Assembly: GCA_001995005.1 (NCBI GenBank)
Contig: MDJN01000121.1
Span: 1 to 5,460, forward strand
Direction: 5' to 3'
Source of the DNA: Candidatus Parepulonipiscium sp. PG-Nun2H_MBin03
GTDB lineage: Bacteria; Bacillota; Clostridia; Lachnospirales; Cellulosilyticaceae
DNA: 5,460 nucleotides
Shown piece by piece: positions 1 to 5,368 of the stretch. Below the pieces are notes generated by a model. The model had not been told where the DNA came from, did not search any database, and worked only from the letters and a program-made list of their open reading frames with translations. The position numbers and the translations under genes are program-made. Every line of letters begins with the position of its first letter. Position 1 is the stretch's first letter.

Positions 1-270
1 TGAATGACAAATACAGGAAGTCGAAGTGACTCAGCAGTGAAAACAGGTTAGAGTTGTGAATATAGAGATACATGCTAAAGCTACAGATCACAGTGCAGCA
101 GCTTCAACTTGTGTTTCACTTTCACCAGCCTGAAAATGACCAAAATCTGAAAAGACTGCATGAGTTTCAATGGAGCACAGCCGTGTGGTTGTCAGACCTC
201 AGGCAGAGCTGGCAGATGCTGCGCTCTGATTGGCCCTTTTGCGTTCAAGGGCGGCACTTAGCGAAGACTC
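1..270. other. Foreign-looking DNA, no bacterial gene recognised
   Basis: This stretch lies beyond the point where RbfA homology ends. By hand count it is about 47% G+C overall and close to 60% over 181-270, against roughly one third in the rest of the window. Neither strand gives a recognisable bacterial protein, and the next genes expected after rbfA in this operon type (a DHH phosphoesterase or truB) do not appear. The bases read like vertebrate-type non-coding DNA, including a CCAAT-type string on the minus strand near 225-235, but that impression is not proof. A small 6-bp hairpin (233-238 with 247-252) is present and may mean nothing. The exact junction cannot be fixed by eye; 262-275 is my estimate. 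Confidence 0.55.
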
Positions 271-477
271 AGTTATTGCGTCTAGTACTTCTTCTTTTTT
301 CTCATCTTGTAGTACACTAATAAACACTTTTGCCATCTTTAAATCAGTTGTCGTTTCTACCGCTGTTATACTAATCATTGTATTTTTTATGCGTTGGTCT
401 TTTATCCCTTCACGTATAATTTCTGATATCTCACGTCTTATTTCTTCGTTTACTCTCATTATCCTTTGATTTGCCAT
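199..477 (-). CDS. rbfA: 30S ribosome-binding factor A, N-terminal part; 3' end replaced by foreign sequence
   Basis: RbfA is a small cytoplasmic KH-fold protein that binds the 30S subunit near the 5' end of 16S rRNA and helps its late maturation and cold adaptation. The start of the protein fits the family well: MANQRIMRVNEEIRREISEI, then a KDQRI segment, a TDLKMAKVFISVL beta strand and DEKKEEVLDAI. After the DAI codons (274-282) the family expects a segment like SAGFIRREIGKRI and about 40 more residues. Here the frame instead runs into an unrelated serine/alanine-rich tail and stops at 199-201, so the last third is missing. ATG at 477 is chosen because it matches the usual family N-terminus. 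A TTG at 498 is 9 nt behind the only good ribosome binding site and is the alternative start. It lies just downstream of infB, as usual in Clostridia. Confidence 0.85.
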   Translation of the reverse strand: MANQRIMRVNEEIRREISEIIREGIKDQRIKNTMISITAVETTTDLKMAKVFISVLQDEKKEEVLDAITESSLSAALERKRANQSAASASSA

Positions 478-517
478 TTTATCATTTGTTACTCTCAAAA
501 AGAGTAACTCCCCTTTC
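475..517 (-). promoter_or_regulatory. rbfA translation start region with hairpin between ribosome binding site and ATG
   Basis: Read on the minus strand, a strong Shine-Dalgarno AAAGGGGAG (508-516) follows the infB stop directly. It is followed at once by a perfect 8-bp hairpin (501-508 pairing with 488-495, 5-nt loop), then 10 nt and the ATG at 475-477. If the hairpin forms, it would bring the ribosome binding site to normal distance from that ATG. If it stays open, the TTG at 496-498 is at normal distance instead. The stem is not followed by a T-run, so it is unlikely to be a terminator. The pairing is read from the sequence; the bridging role is inferred. Confidence 0.5.
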
Positions 518-1342
518 TTATCTTTTAATTTCTTCCATTATAAACGCTTCTAATATGTCTCCTTCTTTTATATCATTAAAGTTTTCAACTGTTACACCGC
601 ATTCATATCCTGTAGCAACTTCTTTTGCATCGTCTTTAAAACGTTTTAAGGAGTCTATCTGACCTTCGTATATAACTATGCCATCTCTCACTACCCTTAT
701 CTTAGAATGTCTTACAATCTTACCATCTTTCACATAAGCTCCACCTATAGTTCCTATCCCTGATACTTTGAATATTTGCCTAATCTCCACATGGCCTATT
801 ACAACTTCTTTATATTCAGGATCTAGCATACCTTTCATAGCAGCTTCAATATCTTCTATAGCTTTATATATAATTCTATATAATCTAACGTCAACTTGTT
901 GCTTTACTGCTATTGCACTAGTGGCAGCATCTGGTCTTACATTAAATCCTATTATTATAGCACCTGAAGCCGAAGCTAATATTACATCAGATTCTGTAAT
1001 GGCACCCACTCCACCGTGTAAAATACGAATTCGTACTTCTTCAGTAGATAATTTTTCAAGGCTTGATTTTACTGCTTCCACAGAGCCTTGTACATCTGCT
1101 TTTACTATAATATTAAGTTCTTTTACTTGTCCTTCTTGAATTTGACTATATAAATCATCAAGCGATACTTTTTGAGGCGTATTAATTACCATGCGTTCTC
1201 TGTCTTGAGCTTTTACTTTTTCTGCTACTTGTCTTGCTTGTTTGTCATTATTAGCAATATAGAACATATCGCCACCTATCGGAACTTCAGATAATCCTAG
1301 TATTTCAACCGCAGTAGATGGGGTTGCCTTTTTGACTTGATT
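518..1342 (-). CDS. infB: Translation initiation factor IF-2, C-terminal part (downstream of in-frame TGA)
   Basis: This is the continuation of infB in the same frame after the TGA at 1343-1345. It begins NQVKKATPSTAVEILGLSEV, which is the end of IF2 domain II. The C1 domain follows (VKADVQGSVEAVKSSLEKL, then RILHGGVGAITESDV and GFNVRPDA), then the C2 domain, which binds the formylmethionyl end of initiator tRNA and carries GYECG near residues 702-706 of the full protein. The stop is TAA at 518-520. Full-length infB from ATG 2713 would be 731 residues, normal for Clostridia, so only one codon is wrong. The first in-frame ATG after the TGA is at 1267, with a weak AGGTGG a few bases upstream. 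A fragment restarted there would lack the GTPase domain and is unlikely to work alone. rbfA follows downstream. Confidence 0.93.
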   Translation of the reverse strand, partial: NQVKKATPSTAVEILGLSEVPIGGDMFYIANNDKQARQVAEKVKAQDRERMVINTPQKVSLDDLYSQIQEGQVKELNIIVKADVQGSVEAVKSSLEKLSTEEVRIRILHGGVGAITESDVILASASGAIIIGFNVRPDAATSAIAVKQQVDVRLYRIIYKAIEDIEAAMKGMLDPEYKEVVIGHVEIRQIFKVSGIGTIGGAYVKDGKIVRHSKIRVVRDGIVIYEGQIDSLKRFKDDAKEVATGYECGVTVENFNDIKEGDILEAFIMEEIKR

Positions 1343-1345
1343 TCA
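1343..1345 (-). other. In-frame TGA interrupting infB
   Basis: The codons around the site read R-A-M-N-D-H-K-TGA-N-Q-V-K-K-A-T-P-S-T. The number of residues between RAM and VK(K/E)A equals that of homologues such as the recalled Bacillus sequence, where the TGA position is a conserved glycine. One base change (GGA to TGA) explains it. Other genes in the window use TGG for tryptophan and GGN for conserved glycines and contain no internal TGA, so a changed genetic code is not supported. Confidence 0.9.
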
Positions 1346-2713
1346 TTTATGGTCATTCATCGCACGTATTCTACCATACGTATCACCTACGACTATCGGG
1401 TCTCCAATCTTTAATGTTCCACGTTGTACTAAAACAGTCGCAACCGGGCCACGCCCTTTATCAAGCTCTGCTTCTATTACAGTTCCACGTGCTTTTCCTG
1501 TTGGATTAGCCTTAAAATCTGCAACTTCAGCTACTAGCAAAATCATTTCTAATAGATTATCTATCCCCTCATGCTTTAGAGCAGATACATGCACGCAGAT
1601 AGTCTCTCCTCCCCATTCTTCAACCAATAATCCATATTCCGCAAGTTCTTGTTTTACTCTATCTGGATTTGCCCCTGGCTTATCAATTTTGTTAACAGCC
1701 ACTATTATTTGAACATTAGCTGCTTTTGCATGGTTTATCGCTTCTATAGTTTGTGGCATAACTCCGTCATCTGCCGCAACTACCAATATAGCTATATCCG
1801 TTACTTGTGCACCTCTCATTCTCATAGCCGTAAAAGCTTCATGACCTGGTGTATCCAAAAATGTTATTTTCTTACCATTTAAAGTAACAGCTGATGCTCC
1901 TATATGTTGAGTTATTCCACCGGCCTCTCCTGTAGTTACATTAGTCGAGCGAATTGCATCTAATAGAGACGTCTTACCATGGTCAACATGCCCCATTACA
2001 ACTACTACTGGTGGTCTTTCTACCATTTTAGTCTCATCTTCAACAAAATTACCAAATATCTCTTCTAGTAAGTCTCTTTCATCTTCTTGCTCCACAATAA
2101 CATTAAATAATTCTCCAATTTTAGTAGCCATCTCATAATCAATTTCTTGATTCATTGTCATAAGCTTGCCTTGTTTCATCATTTCTTTAATAATTTCAGT
2201 TGCTGATACATCTATTTTATCTGCCAATAATTTAATTGTTGTTGTAGTTGGCACCTCAATTATTTTAATTTCCTCATTGTTATCCATACTATTATCTACC
2301 ATATTCACTACCTTTTCTTGTTTTTTATTTTTTTTACTCTTTTTATTTTTTTTTGCTAAATTATTAAGTAAATTTGGCATAGGACTAGCAGGCTTAGCAG
2401 TTACTACTTGTTTTAATGTTTGTGCTTTTTCAGAAGTTTTTACTGAATAATCTATTTTTTTGCTCTTAACTATATTATTATTTTTATCCTCTAAATTATT
2501 CTCTTTTGTATGGTAATTTACAACTTTTTTATTATCTACTACTATCTGCCTATCTGGTAAGGTAAATATGCGAGTTATAACTTTGCTTTGTTCCTCATCT
2601 ATACAACTCATATGATTTTTTACATTAATACCTTCTTGTTCTAGTTTTTCTATTATATCTTTACTTTTTACATTTAGTTTTTTGGCTAACTCATATATTC
2701 GTACTTTTGACAT
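1343..2713 (-). CDS. infB: Translation initiation factor IF-2, N-terminal and GTPase part; ends at in-frame TGA
   Basis: IF2 is the cytoplasmic GTPase that brings initiator fMet-tRNA to the 30S subunit and promotes subunit joining. An IF2_N module (about residues 2-45: MSKVRIYELAKKLNVKSKDI) comes first, then a lysine/asparagine-rich linker and a second IF2_N module (about 154-206). The GTPase domain follows with all motifs: GHVDHGKT (241-248), GITQH (266-270), DTPGH (287-291), NKID (341-344) and SALK (377-380). The start of domain II (GTVIEAELDKGRGPVATVLV) comes last. ATG 2713 is chosen because AAAAGGAG lies 9 nt upstream and MSKVRIYEL matches the family; a TTG one codon earlier is less likely. 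Codon 457 is TGA, where homologues have the glycine of a D-x-K-G-type turn. The frame continues unchanged afterwards, so this is a nonsense change, not a frameshift. It follows ylxQ by 15 nt. Confidence 0.95.
   Translation of the reverse strand: MSKVRIYELAKKLNVKSKDIIEKLEQEGINVKNHMSCIDEEQSKVITRIFTLPDRQIVVDNKKVVNYHTKENNLEDKNNNIVKSKKIDYSVKTSEKAQTLKQVVTAKPASPMPNLLNNLAKKNKKSKKNKKQEKVVNMVDNSMDNNEEIKIIEVPTTTTIKLLADKIDVSATEIIKEMMKQGKLMTMNQEIDYEMATKIGELFNVIVEQEDERDLLEEIFGNFVEDETKMVERPPVVVVMGHVDHGKTSLLDAIRSTNVTTGEAGGITQHIGASAVTLNGKKITFLDTPGHEAFTAMRMRGAQVTDIAILVVAADDGVMPQTIEAINHAKAANVQIIVAVNKIDKPGANPDRVKQELAEYGLLVEEWGGETICVHVSALKHEGIDNLLEMILLVAEVADFKANPTGKARGTVIEAELDKGRGPVATVLVQRGTLKIGDPIVVGDTYGRIRAMNDHK
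2300..2316 (-). promoter_or_regulatory. Possible internal translation start in infB (short IF2 form)
   Basis: Inside the linker of infB, minus-strand AAAAGG (2311-2316) stands 8 nt before an in-frame ATG (2300-2302, residue 138). A protein started here would begin just before the second IF2_N module at residue 154 and keep the whole GTPase domain. Shorter IF2 forms from internal starts are established in E. coli and B. subtilis. Use of this particular site is inferred from position and the ribosome-binding-like bases only. Confidence 0.35.
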
Positions 2714-2728
2714 CAATTCACACTCCTT

Positions 2729-3031
2729 TTATGTCTGTTCTATTAAATTTAATATCTTTATAGCCAGATTTTTCTCCGTAACTCCTACTACAACTCGATA
2801 TTCCTTTCCCATGCATTTACCTAAGTCTTCACTTGTACCCCATATTTTATACGGAATACCACGGTAACTACATTTATCTTTAAATAACTTTTTTGTATTA
2901 TCTGATGCTTCATTAGATATAATAACTAAATACGTTTTGTTATCTATTACAGATTGTTTTACTGCATACTCTCCAGATATTAAATTACGACCTTTTTGAC
3001 ATATACTTAATAATTGATATATTTTATTCAT
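2729..3031 (-). CDS. ylxQ: YlxQ, L7Ae-family RNA-binding protein
   Basis: A protein of 100 residues of the bacterial L7Ae/L30e/S12e/Gadd45 family, which bind kink-turn RNA; its exact cellular task is not settled. Visible family features are MNKIYQLLSICQKGRNLISG at the N-terminus (related proteins have AKRAGK-like residues where this one has CQKGRN), then LVIISNEASDNTKK, the CSYRGIPYKIWGTSEDLGK segment and the VVVGVTEKNLA strand-helix near the C-terminus. ATG 3031 is chosen because it gives the standard MNKI start and overlaps the end of ylxR by 8 nt, with AAGG a few bases upstream. An in-frame GTG at 3046 would add MSTRK but has no ribosome binding site. The overlap points to translational coupling with ylxR. 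infB follows after 15 nt. Confidence 0.9.
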   Translation of the reverse strand: MNKIYQLLSICQKGRNLISGEYAVKQSVIDNKTYLVIISNEASDNTKKLFKDKCSYRGIPYKIWGTSEDLGKCMGKEYRVVVGVTEKNLAIKILNLIEQT

Positions 3032-3287
3032 TTTCCTTGTACTCACTTAATAATTTATCATATATTTCTTTTGATACTGCACTTTTAAATGACCTTTCTA
3101 ATCCTCGGTTTTTTATAGCTAGTTTTAAGCAATTATAATCTTTGCAGATATATGCCCCTCTACCAGCTTGTTTACCCGAAAAATCAATAGAATACTCACC
3201 TTGTGTATTTTTAACCACTCTTATTAGTTCCTTTTTATCCTTCATATTTGTACAGCCTGTACACTTTCTAAGAGGCACTTTTCTCAT
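3024..3287 (-). CDS. ylxR: YlxR / RnpM family RNA-binding protein (DUF448)
   Basis: A protein of 87 residues with the full set of YlxR features: RKCTGCTNMKDKKELIRVV at the N-terminus with a CxxC pair, the family signature GRGAYIC in the middle, a second cysteine in the following DYNCLKLA segment, and a basic C-terminal helix (NRGLERSFKSAV). The family is a small RNA-binding fold found between nusA and infB across Bacillota. In Bacillus subtilis it was reported to bind and modulate RNase P and was renamed RnpM. The start is clear: ATG 3287 lies 3 nt after the nusA stop, and its ribosome binding site GGAG is formed by the last sense codons of nusA. This arrangement suggests translation coupled to nusA. 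The stop TAA lies inside the start of ylxQ. Confidence 0.94.
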   Translation of the reverse strand: MRKVPLRKCTGCTNMKDKKELIRVVKNTQGEYSIDFSGKQAGRGAYICKDYNCLKLAIKNRGLERSFKSAVSKEIYDKLLSEYKENE

Positions 3288-3290
3288 AAA

Positions 3291-4559
3291 TTACTCCATA
3301 TACTCATCTAAATAATCGTCATATTCATTTATGTGAGGTTCGTTAGATTCAAGTTCGTTAGACTCAGGTTCGTTAGATTCAAGTTCATTAGACTCAAGTT
3401 CATTAGATTCAAGTTCATTAGATTCAAGTTCATTAGACTCAGATATCTTATATCCTACTTGTGTCATACTTTTAATATCTATTTTAAATCCTGTTAACCT
3501 AGCGGCAAGCCGTACATTTTGCCCACCTTTACCTATTGCAAGAGTCAATATATCATCCGGAACTATAACTAATGCATTTTTTTCAATTCCCCTTAAGGTT
3601 TCTTTTTCATTTATCACAACTTCTACTACTTTCGCAGGACTAAGAGCAGATTTAATAAATGTCACTGGGTCCTCGCTCCATTCAATAGCATCAATTTTTT
3701 CCCCATCAAGCTCACTTACCACATGATTTATCCTCGATCCGCGCTCTCCTACACAAGCACCTATTGGGTCCACTTGTGGATTATTTGAATATACTGCTAT
3801 TTTAGTTCTAGACCCCGCTTCTCGTGCAATGCTTTTAATCTGCACTGTACCATCACTTATTTCAACTACTTCTTTTTCAAATAATCTCTTTACAAGCCCT
3901 TGATGAGTTCTTGATACTATTAATTGTGGCTCCCACTTTGGTTTTACACTTCTTTGTTCATTTGTGTTAAAATCTTTTACATCTATCAAATAAAAAGATT
4001 TCGTTTCACCATTTTCACTTTGGTCAAATTCTTCATTTGGTAAAGCTTCTGACATCGGTAGTGATGCTTCTGCATGTTGTAGTTTTACAATATATCCATT
4101 CTTATCACGGCGTAAAACTTGGCCTCTTACTATGTCGTCTAATTTAGTAATGTAATTATCGTATACCATCTGTCTTTCAGCTTCTTTTATTTTTTGTAAA
4201 ACAACATTTTTAGCATTTTTAGCAGCAATTCTTCCAAAATTTTTAGGAGTAATTTCTACATCTATCATATCTCCTATATTAATTCTAGTGTTAATCTCTC
4301 GTGCAGCTTCTAATCCTATTTCAATTACATCGTTTTCTAGCTGTAACTCATCAACCACGGTTTTGGTTGAAAATACTTTTACTACGCCCGTTTTTTCGTT
4401 AATATCAACTTTTATTATTTGCTTACCCGTAGCTTGTGTTCCAAAATGTTTTTTACATGCAGCCTCAATAGATTGTGTAATAGCATCATATAGTTTTTCT
4501 TTATCTATTCCTTTTGATGCTACAATCTGGTCTATGGCTGTTATAAAATCTTTGTTCAT
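3291..4559 (-). CDS. nusA: Transcription termination/antitermination factor NusA with pentapeptide-repeat tail
   Basis: NusA binds RNA polymerase and nascent RNA and controls pausing, intrinsic termination and antitermination. The 422 residues show the family domains in order. The N-terminal polymerase-binding domain is about 1-135 (MNKDFITAIDQIV, AACKKHF). The S1 domain is about 141-216 (DDIVRGQVL to LIVSRTH). KH1 carries GACVGERGSRI near 267-277, inside the highly conserved stretch from SIAREAGSRTKIAVYS to EWSEDP. KH2 carries AIGKGGQNVRLAARLTG near 341-357. No acidic repeat domains of the E. coli type are present, as usual in Bacillota. Residues 374-408 are seven ESNE(L/P) repeats, which I do not know from other NusA proteins, followed by an acidic end (HINEYDDYLDEYME). 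ATG 4559 is chosen from the family start; AAAGGA lies 13 nt upstream, rather far. rimP precedes it by 19 nt. Confidence 0.97.
   Translation of the reverse strand: MNKDFITAIDQIVASKGIDKEKLYDAITQSIEAACKKHFGTQATGKQIIKVDINEKTGVVKVFSTKTVVDELQLENDVIEIGLEAAREINTRINIGDMIDVEITPKNFGRIAAKNAKNVVLQKIKEAERQMVYDNYITKLDDIVRGQVLRRDKNGYIVKLQHAEASLPMSEALPNEEFDQSENGETKSFYLIDVKDFNTNEQRSVKPKWEPQLIVSRTHQGLVKRLFEKEVVEISDGTVQIKSIAREAGSRTKIAVYSNNPQVDPIGACVGERGSRINHVVSELDGEKIDAIEWSEDPVTFIKSALSPAKVVEVVINEKETLRGIEKNALVIVPDDILTLAIGKGGQNVRLAARLTGFKIDIKSMTQVGYKISESNELESNELESNELESNELESNEPESNELESNEPHINEYDDYLDEYME
3336..3440. repeat. Seven tandem 15-bp repeats in the 3' end of nusA
   Basis: Seven head-to-tail units of exactly 15 bp, consensus on the plus strand aAGTTCrTTAGAyTC. 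They encode (minus strand) ESNEL four times, then ESNEP, ESNEL, ESNEP. Units 1 and 3 are identical, as are 5 and 6, and 4 and 7, so alternating variants suggest recent duplication of one or two units at a time. All differences are A/G or C/T changes. Because the unit is a multiple of three, copy-number changes would lengthen or shorten NusA without breaking its frame. Confidence 0.97.
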
Positions 4560-4578
4560 TTTTCTTAATCAATCCTTT

Positions 4579-5040
4579 CTAAAATACTATAGCAAGTTGT
4601 ATCTTAGCTACATCTTTTTTATCAATTTTTAAAATGTTTCCCTCAACTTCTAAGATAAGTATATCTTCTTGCTTTTCAACAAAAGTAGCTTGAAACTTTT
4701 TTGCTCCATCTACAGGTTTATACAGCCTAACATCCACTAAACTACCAGCATATTTTATAAAGTCTTTTTCTGTTTTTAGTACTCTATCAATTCCTGGAGA
4801 ACTAACTTCTAATATATAAGCTGGCTTTATAGGGTCTTTTTCATCTAAAATTGGCTCTATAGCTCGACTTACTATTTTGCAATCTTCAATATTTATGCCA
4901 CCTTCTTTATCAATATATATACGTAAAAAATAATTTCCTCCTTCTTTTAAAAATTCTACATCTACTAATTCAATACTCATATTATTTATGGTACCTTCTA
5001 TAAGTGCAGTAACATCTTGAGTAGTTGTTTTTTTATCCAT
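4579..5040 (-). CDS. rimP: Ribosome maturation factor RimP
   Basis: RimP is a cytoplasmic factor that binds free 30S subunits and helps their assembly, notably around S12. The 153 residues match the usual family length. The N-terminal alpha/beta domain has LVDVEFLKEGGNYFLRIYID, then IEDCKIVSRAIEPILDEKDP and the family hallmark YILEVSSPGIDRVLK (about 75-89). A C-terminal Sm-like barrel runs from about residue 95 (KYAGSLVDVRLYKP to KKDVAKIQLAIVF). ATG 5040 has AAGAAGG 5 nt upstream. An ATG about 15 nt earlier is out of frame. The stop is TAG. It is the first gene of the operon if the promoter at 5114-5142 is real. In many Clostridia polC lies between ispG and rimP; here it does not. Confidence 0.96.
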   Translation of the reverse strand: MDKKTTTQDVTALIEGTINNMSIELVDVEFLKEGGNYFLRIYIDKEGGINIEDCKIVSRAIEPILDEKDPIKPAYILEVSSPGIDRVLKTEKDFIKYAGSLVDVRLYKPVDGAKKFQATFVEKQEDILILEVEGNILKIDKKDVAKIQLAIVF

Positions 5041-5058
5041 TTTTACCTTCTTTCATGG

Positions 5059-5088
5059 TAAAAGAGTGGGCGTTAACCCACTCTTTTA
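5059..5088. terminator. Perfect 12-bp hairpin in the ispG-rimP gap (leader attenuator or terminator)
   Basis: A perfect 12-bp stem (5059-5070 pairing with 5077-5088) closes a 6-nt loop. The inner bases are GAGTGGG/CCCACTC and the outer ones A/T pairs, so on the minus strand the 3' arm ends in four T's and then ACC. This is a short T-run for an intrinsic terminator. It lies downstream of the predicted promoter and 19 nt before the rimP ATG, so it would sit in the rimP-nusA leader. It may partly end ispG transcripts, attenuate the operon (NusA acts on such hairpins), or control rimP translation. Structure is seen; function is inferred. Confidence 0.7.
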
Positions 5089-5113
5089 ATCAATATTTAT
5101 TCTATTAATCAAA

Positions 5114-5142
5114 ATTATAACTCTTAACTTCCTAAAAATCAA
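5114..5142 (-). promoter_or_regulatory. Candidate sigma-A promoter for the rimP-nusA-infB operon
   Basis: On the minus strand a -35-like TTGATT (5137-5142; four of six consensus bases) is followed by a 17-bp spacer and a perfect -10 TATAAT (5114-5119). The -35 falls within the last codons of ispG and the spacer covers its stop. Transcription would begin near 5105-5108, giving a leader of about 65 nt that contains the hairpin at 5059-5088. AT-rich DNA produces such matches by chance, but the spacing and position are good. Confidence 0.5.
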
Positions 5143-5368
5143 GCATTTCTTTTAGTTCCGTGCAAAAAGCAAAAAAAAGCTCATCTTCTTTTACTTTTTT
5201 TACGATTGTTCCTTTCTTAAAAATAATGCCTTCATTTTTGCCACCAGCAATGCCAATGTCAGCTTCTCTAGCTTCTCCAGGACCATTTACAGCACACCCC
5301 ATAACAGCAATCTTTATGTTGTGAGGTATAGTTTCAGCAAATGCTTCTACTTTGTTTGCAAGCCTCAT
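5132..5368 (-). CDS. ispG: 4-hydroxy-3-methylbut-2-enyl diphosphate synthase IspG, C-terminal end only
   Basis: IspG is the [4Fe-4S] enzyme of the MEP isoprenoid pathway that converts MEcPP to HMBPP. Only the last 78 residues are present. They include IKIAVMGCAVNGPGEAREAD, which holds the third cluster-ligand cysteine (residue 25 of this fragment) and the ligand glutamate seven residues later in GPGE, as in the E. coli enzyme. GIAGGKNEGIIFKKG and a C-terminal helix follow. The first in-frame ATG at 5368 is an internal codon, not the true start: the full protein is about 350 residues. Immediately upstream in the same frame are TGA (5369-5371) and TAG (5393-5395), and the CPTCGR motif with the other two ligand cysteines, expected just upstream, is not found in any frame. 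The gene is therefore truncated or broken at this point. Confidence 0.93.
   Translation of the reverse strand: MRLANKVEAFAETIPHNIKIAVMGCAVNGPGEAREADIGIAGGKNEGIIFKKGTIVKKVKEDELFFAFCTELKEMLDF

Noticed and set aside
233..252. 6-bp hairpin in the left flank
   Set aside because: Too short and without a T-run or gene context to call a terminator or regulatory site.
72..320. Open frame of 82 codons on the plus strand
   Set aside because: It crosses the junction near 270 and its right half is the antisense of rbfA, so it cannot be one real protein. It has no ribosome binding site and I recognise nothing in it.
1268..1345. Frameshift in infB
   Set aside because: The two infB parts are in the same frame; the 78 bases between the TGA and the ATG at 1267 encode normal IF2 residues. 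Only a stop codon interrupts.
1343..1345. Genome-wide reassignment of TGA to glycine or tryptophan
   Set aside because: nusA, rimP, ylxR, ylxQ and the rest of infB have no internal TGA, and their tryptophans and conserved glycines use standard codons.
3336..3440. CRISPR array
   Set aside because: The 15-bp units are directly adjacent with no spacers, and they stay in the nusA reading frame.
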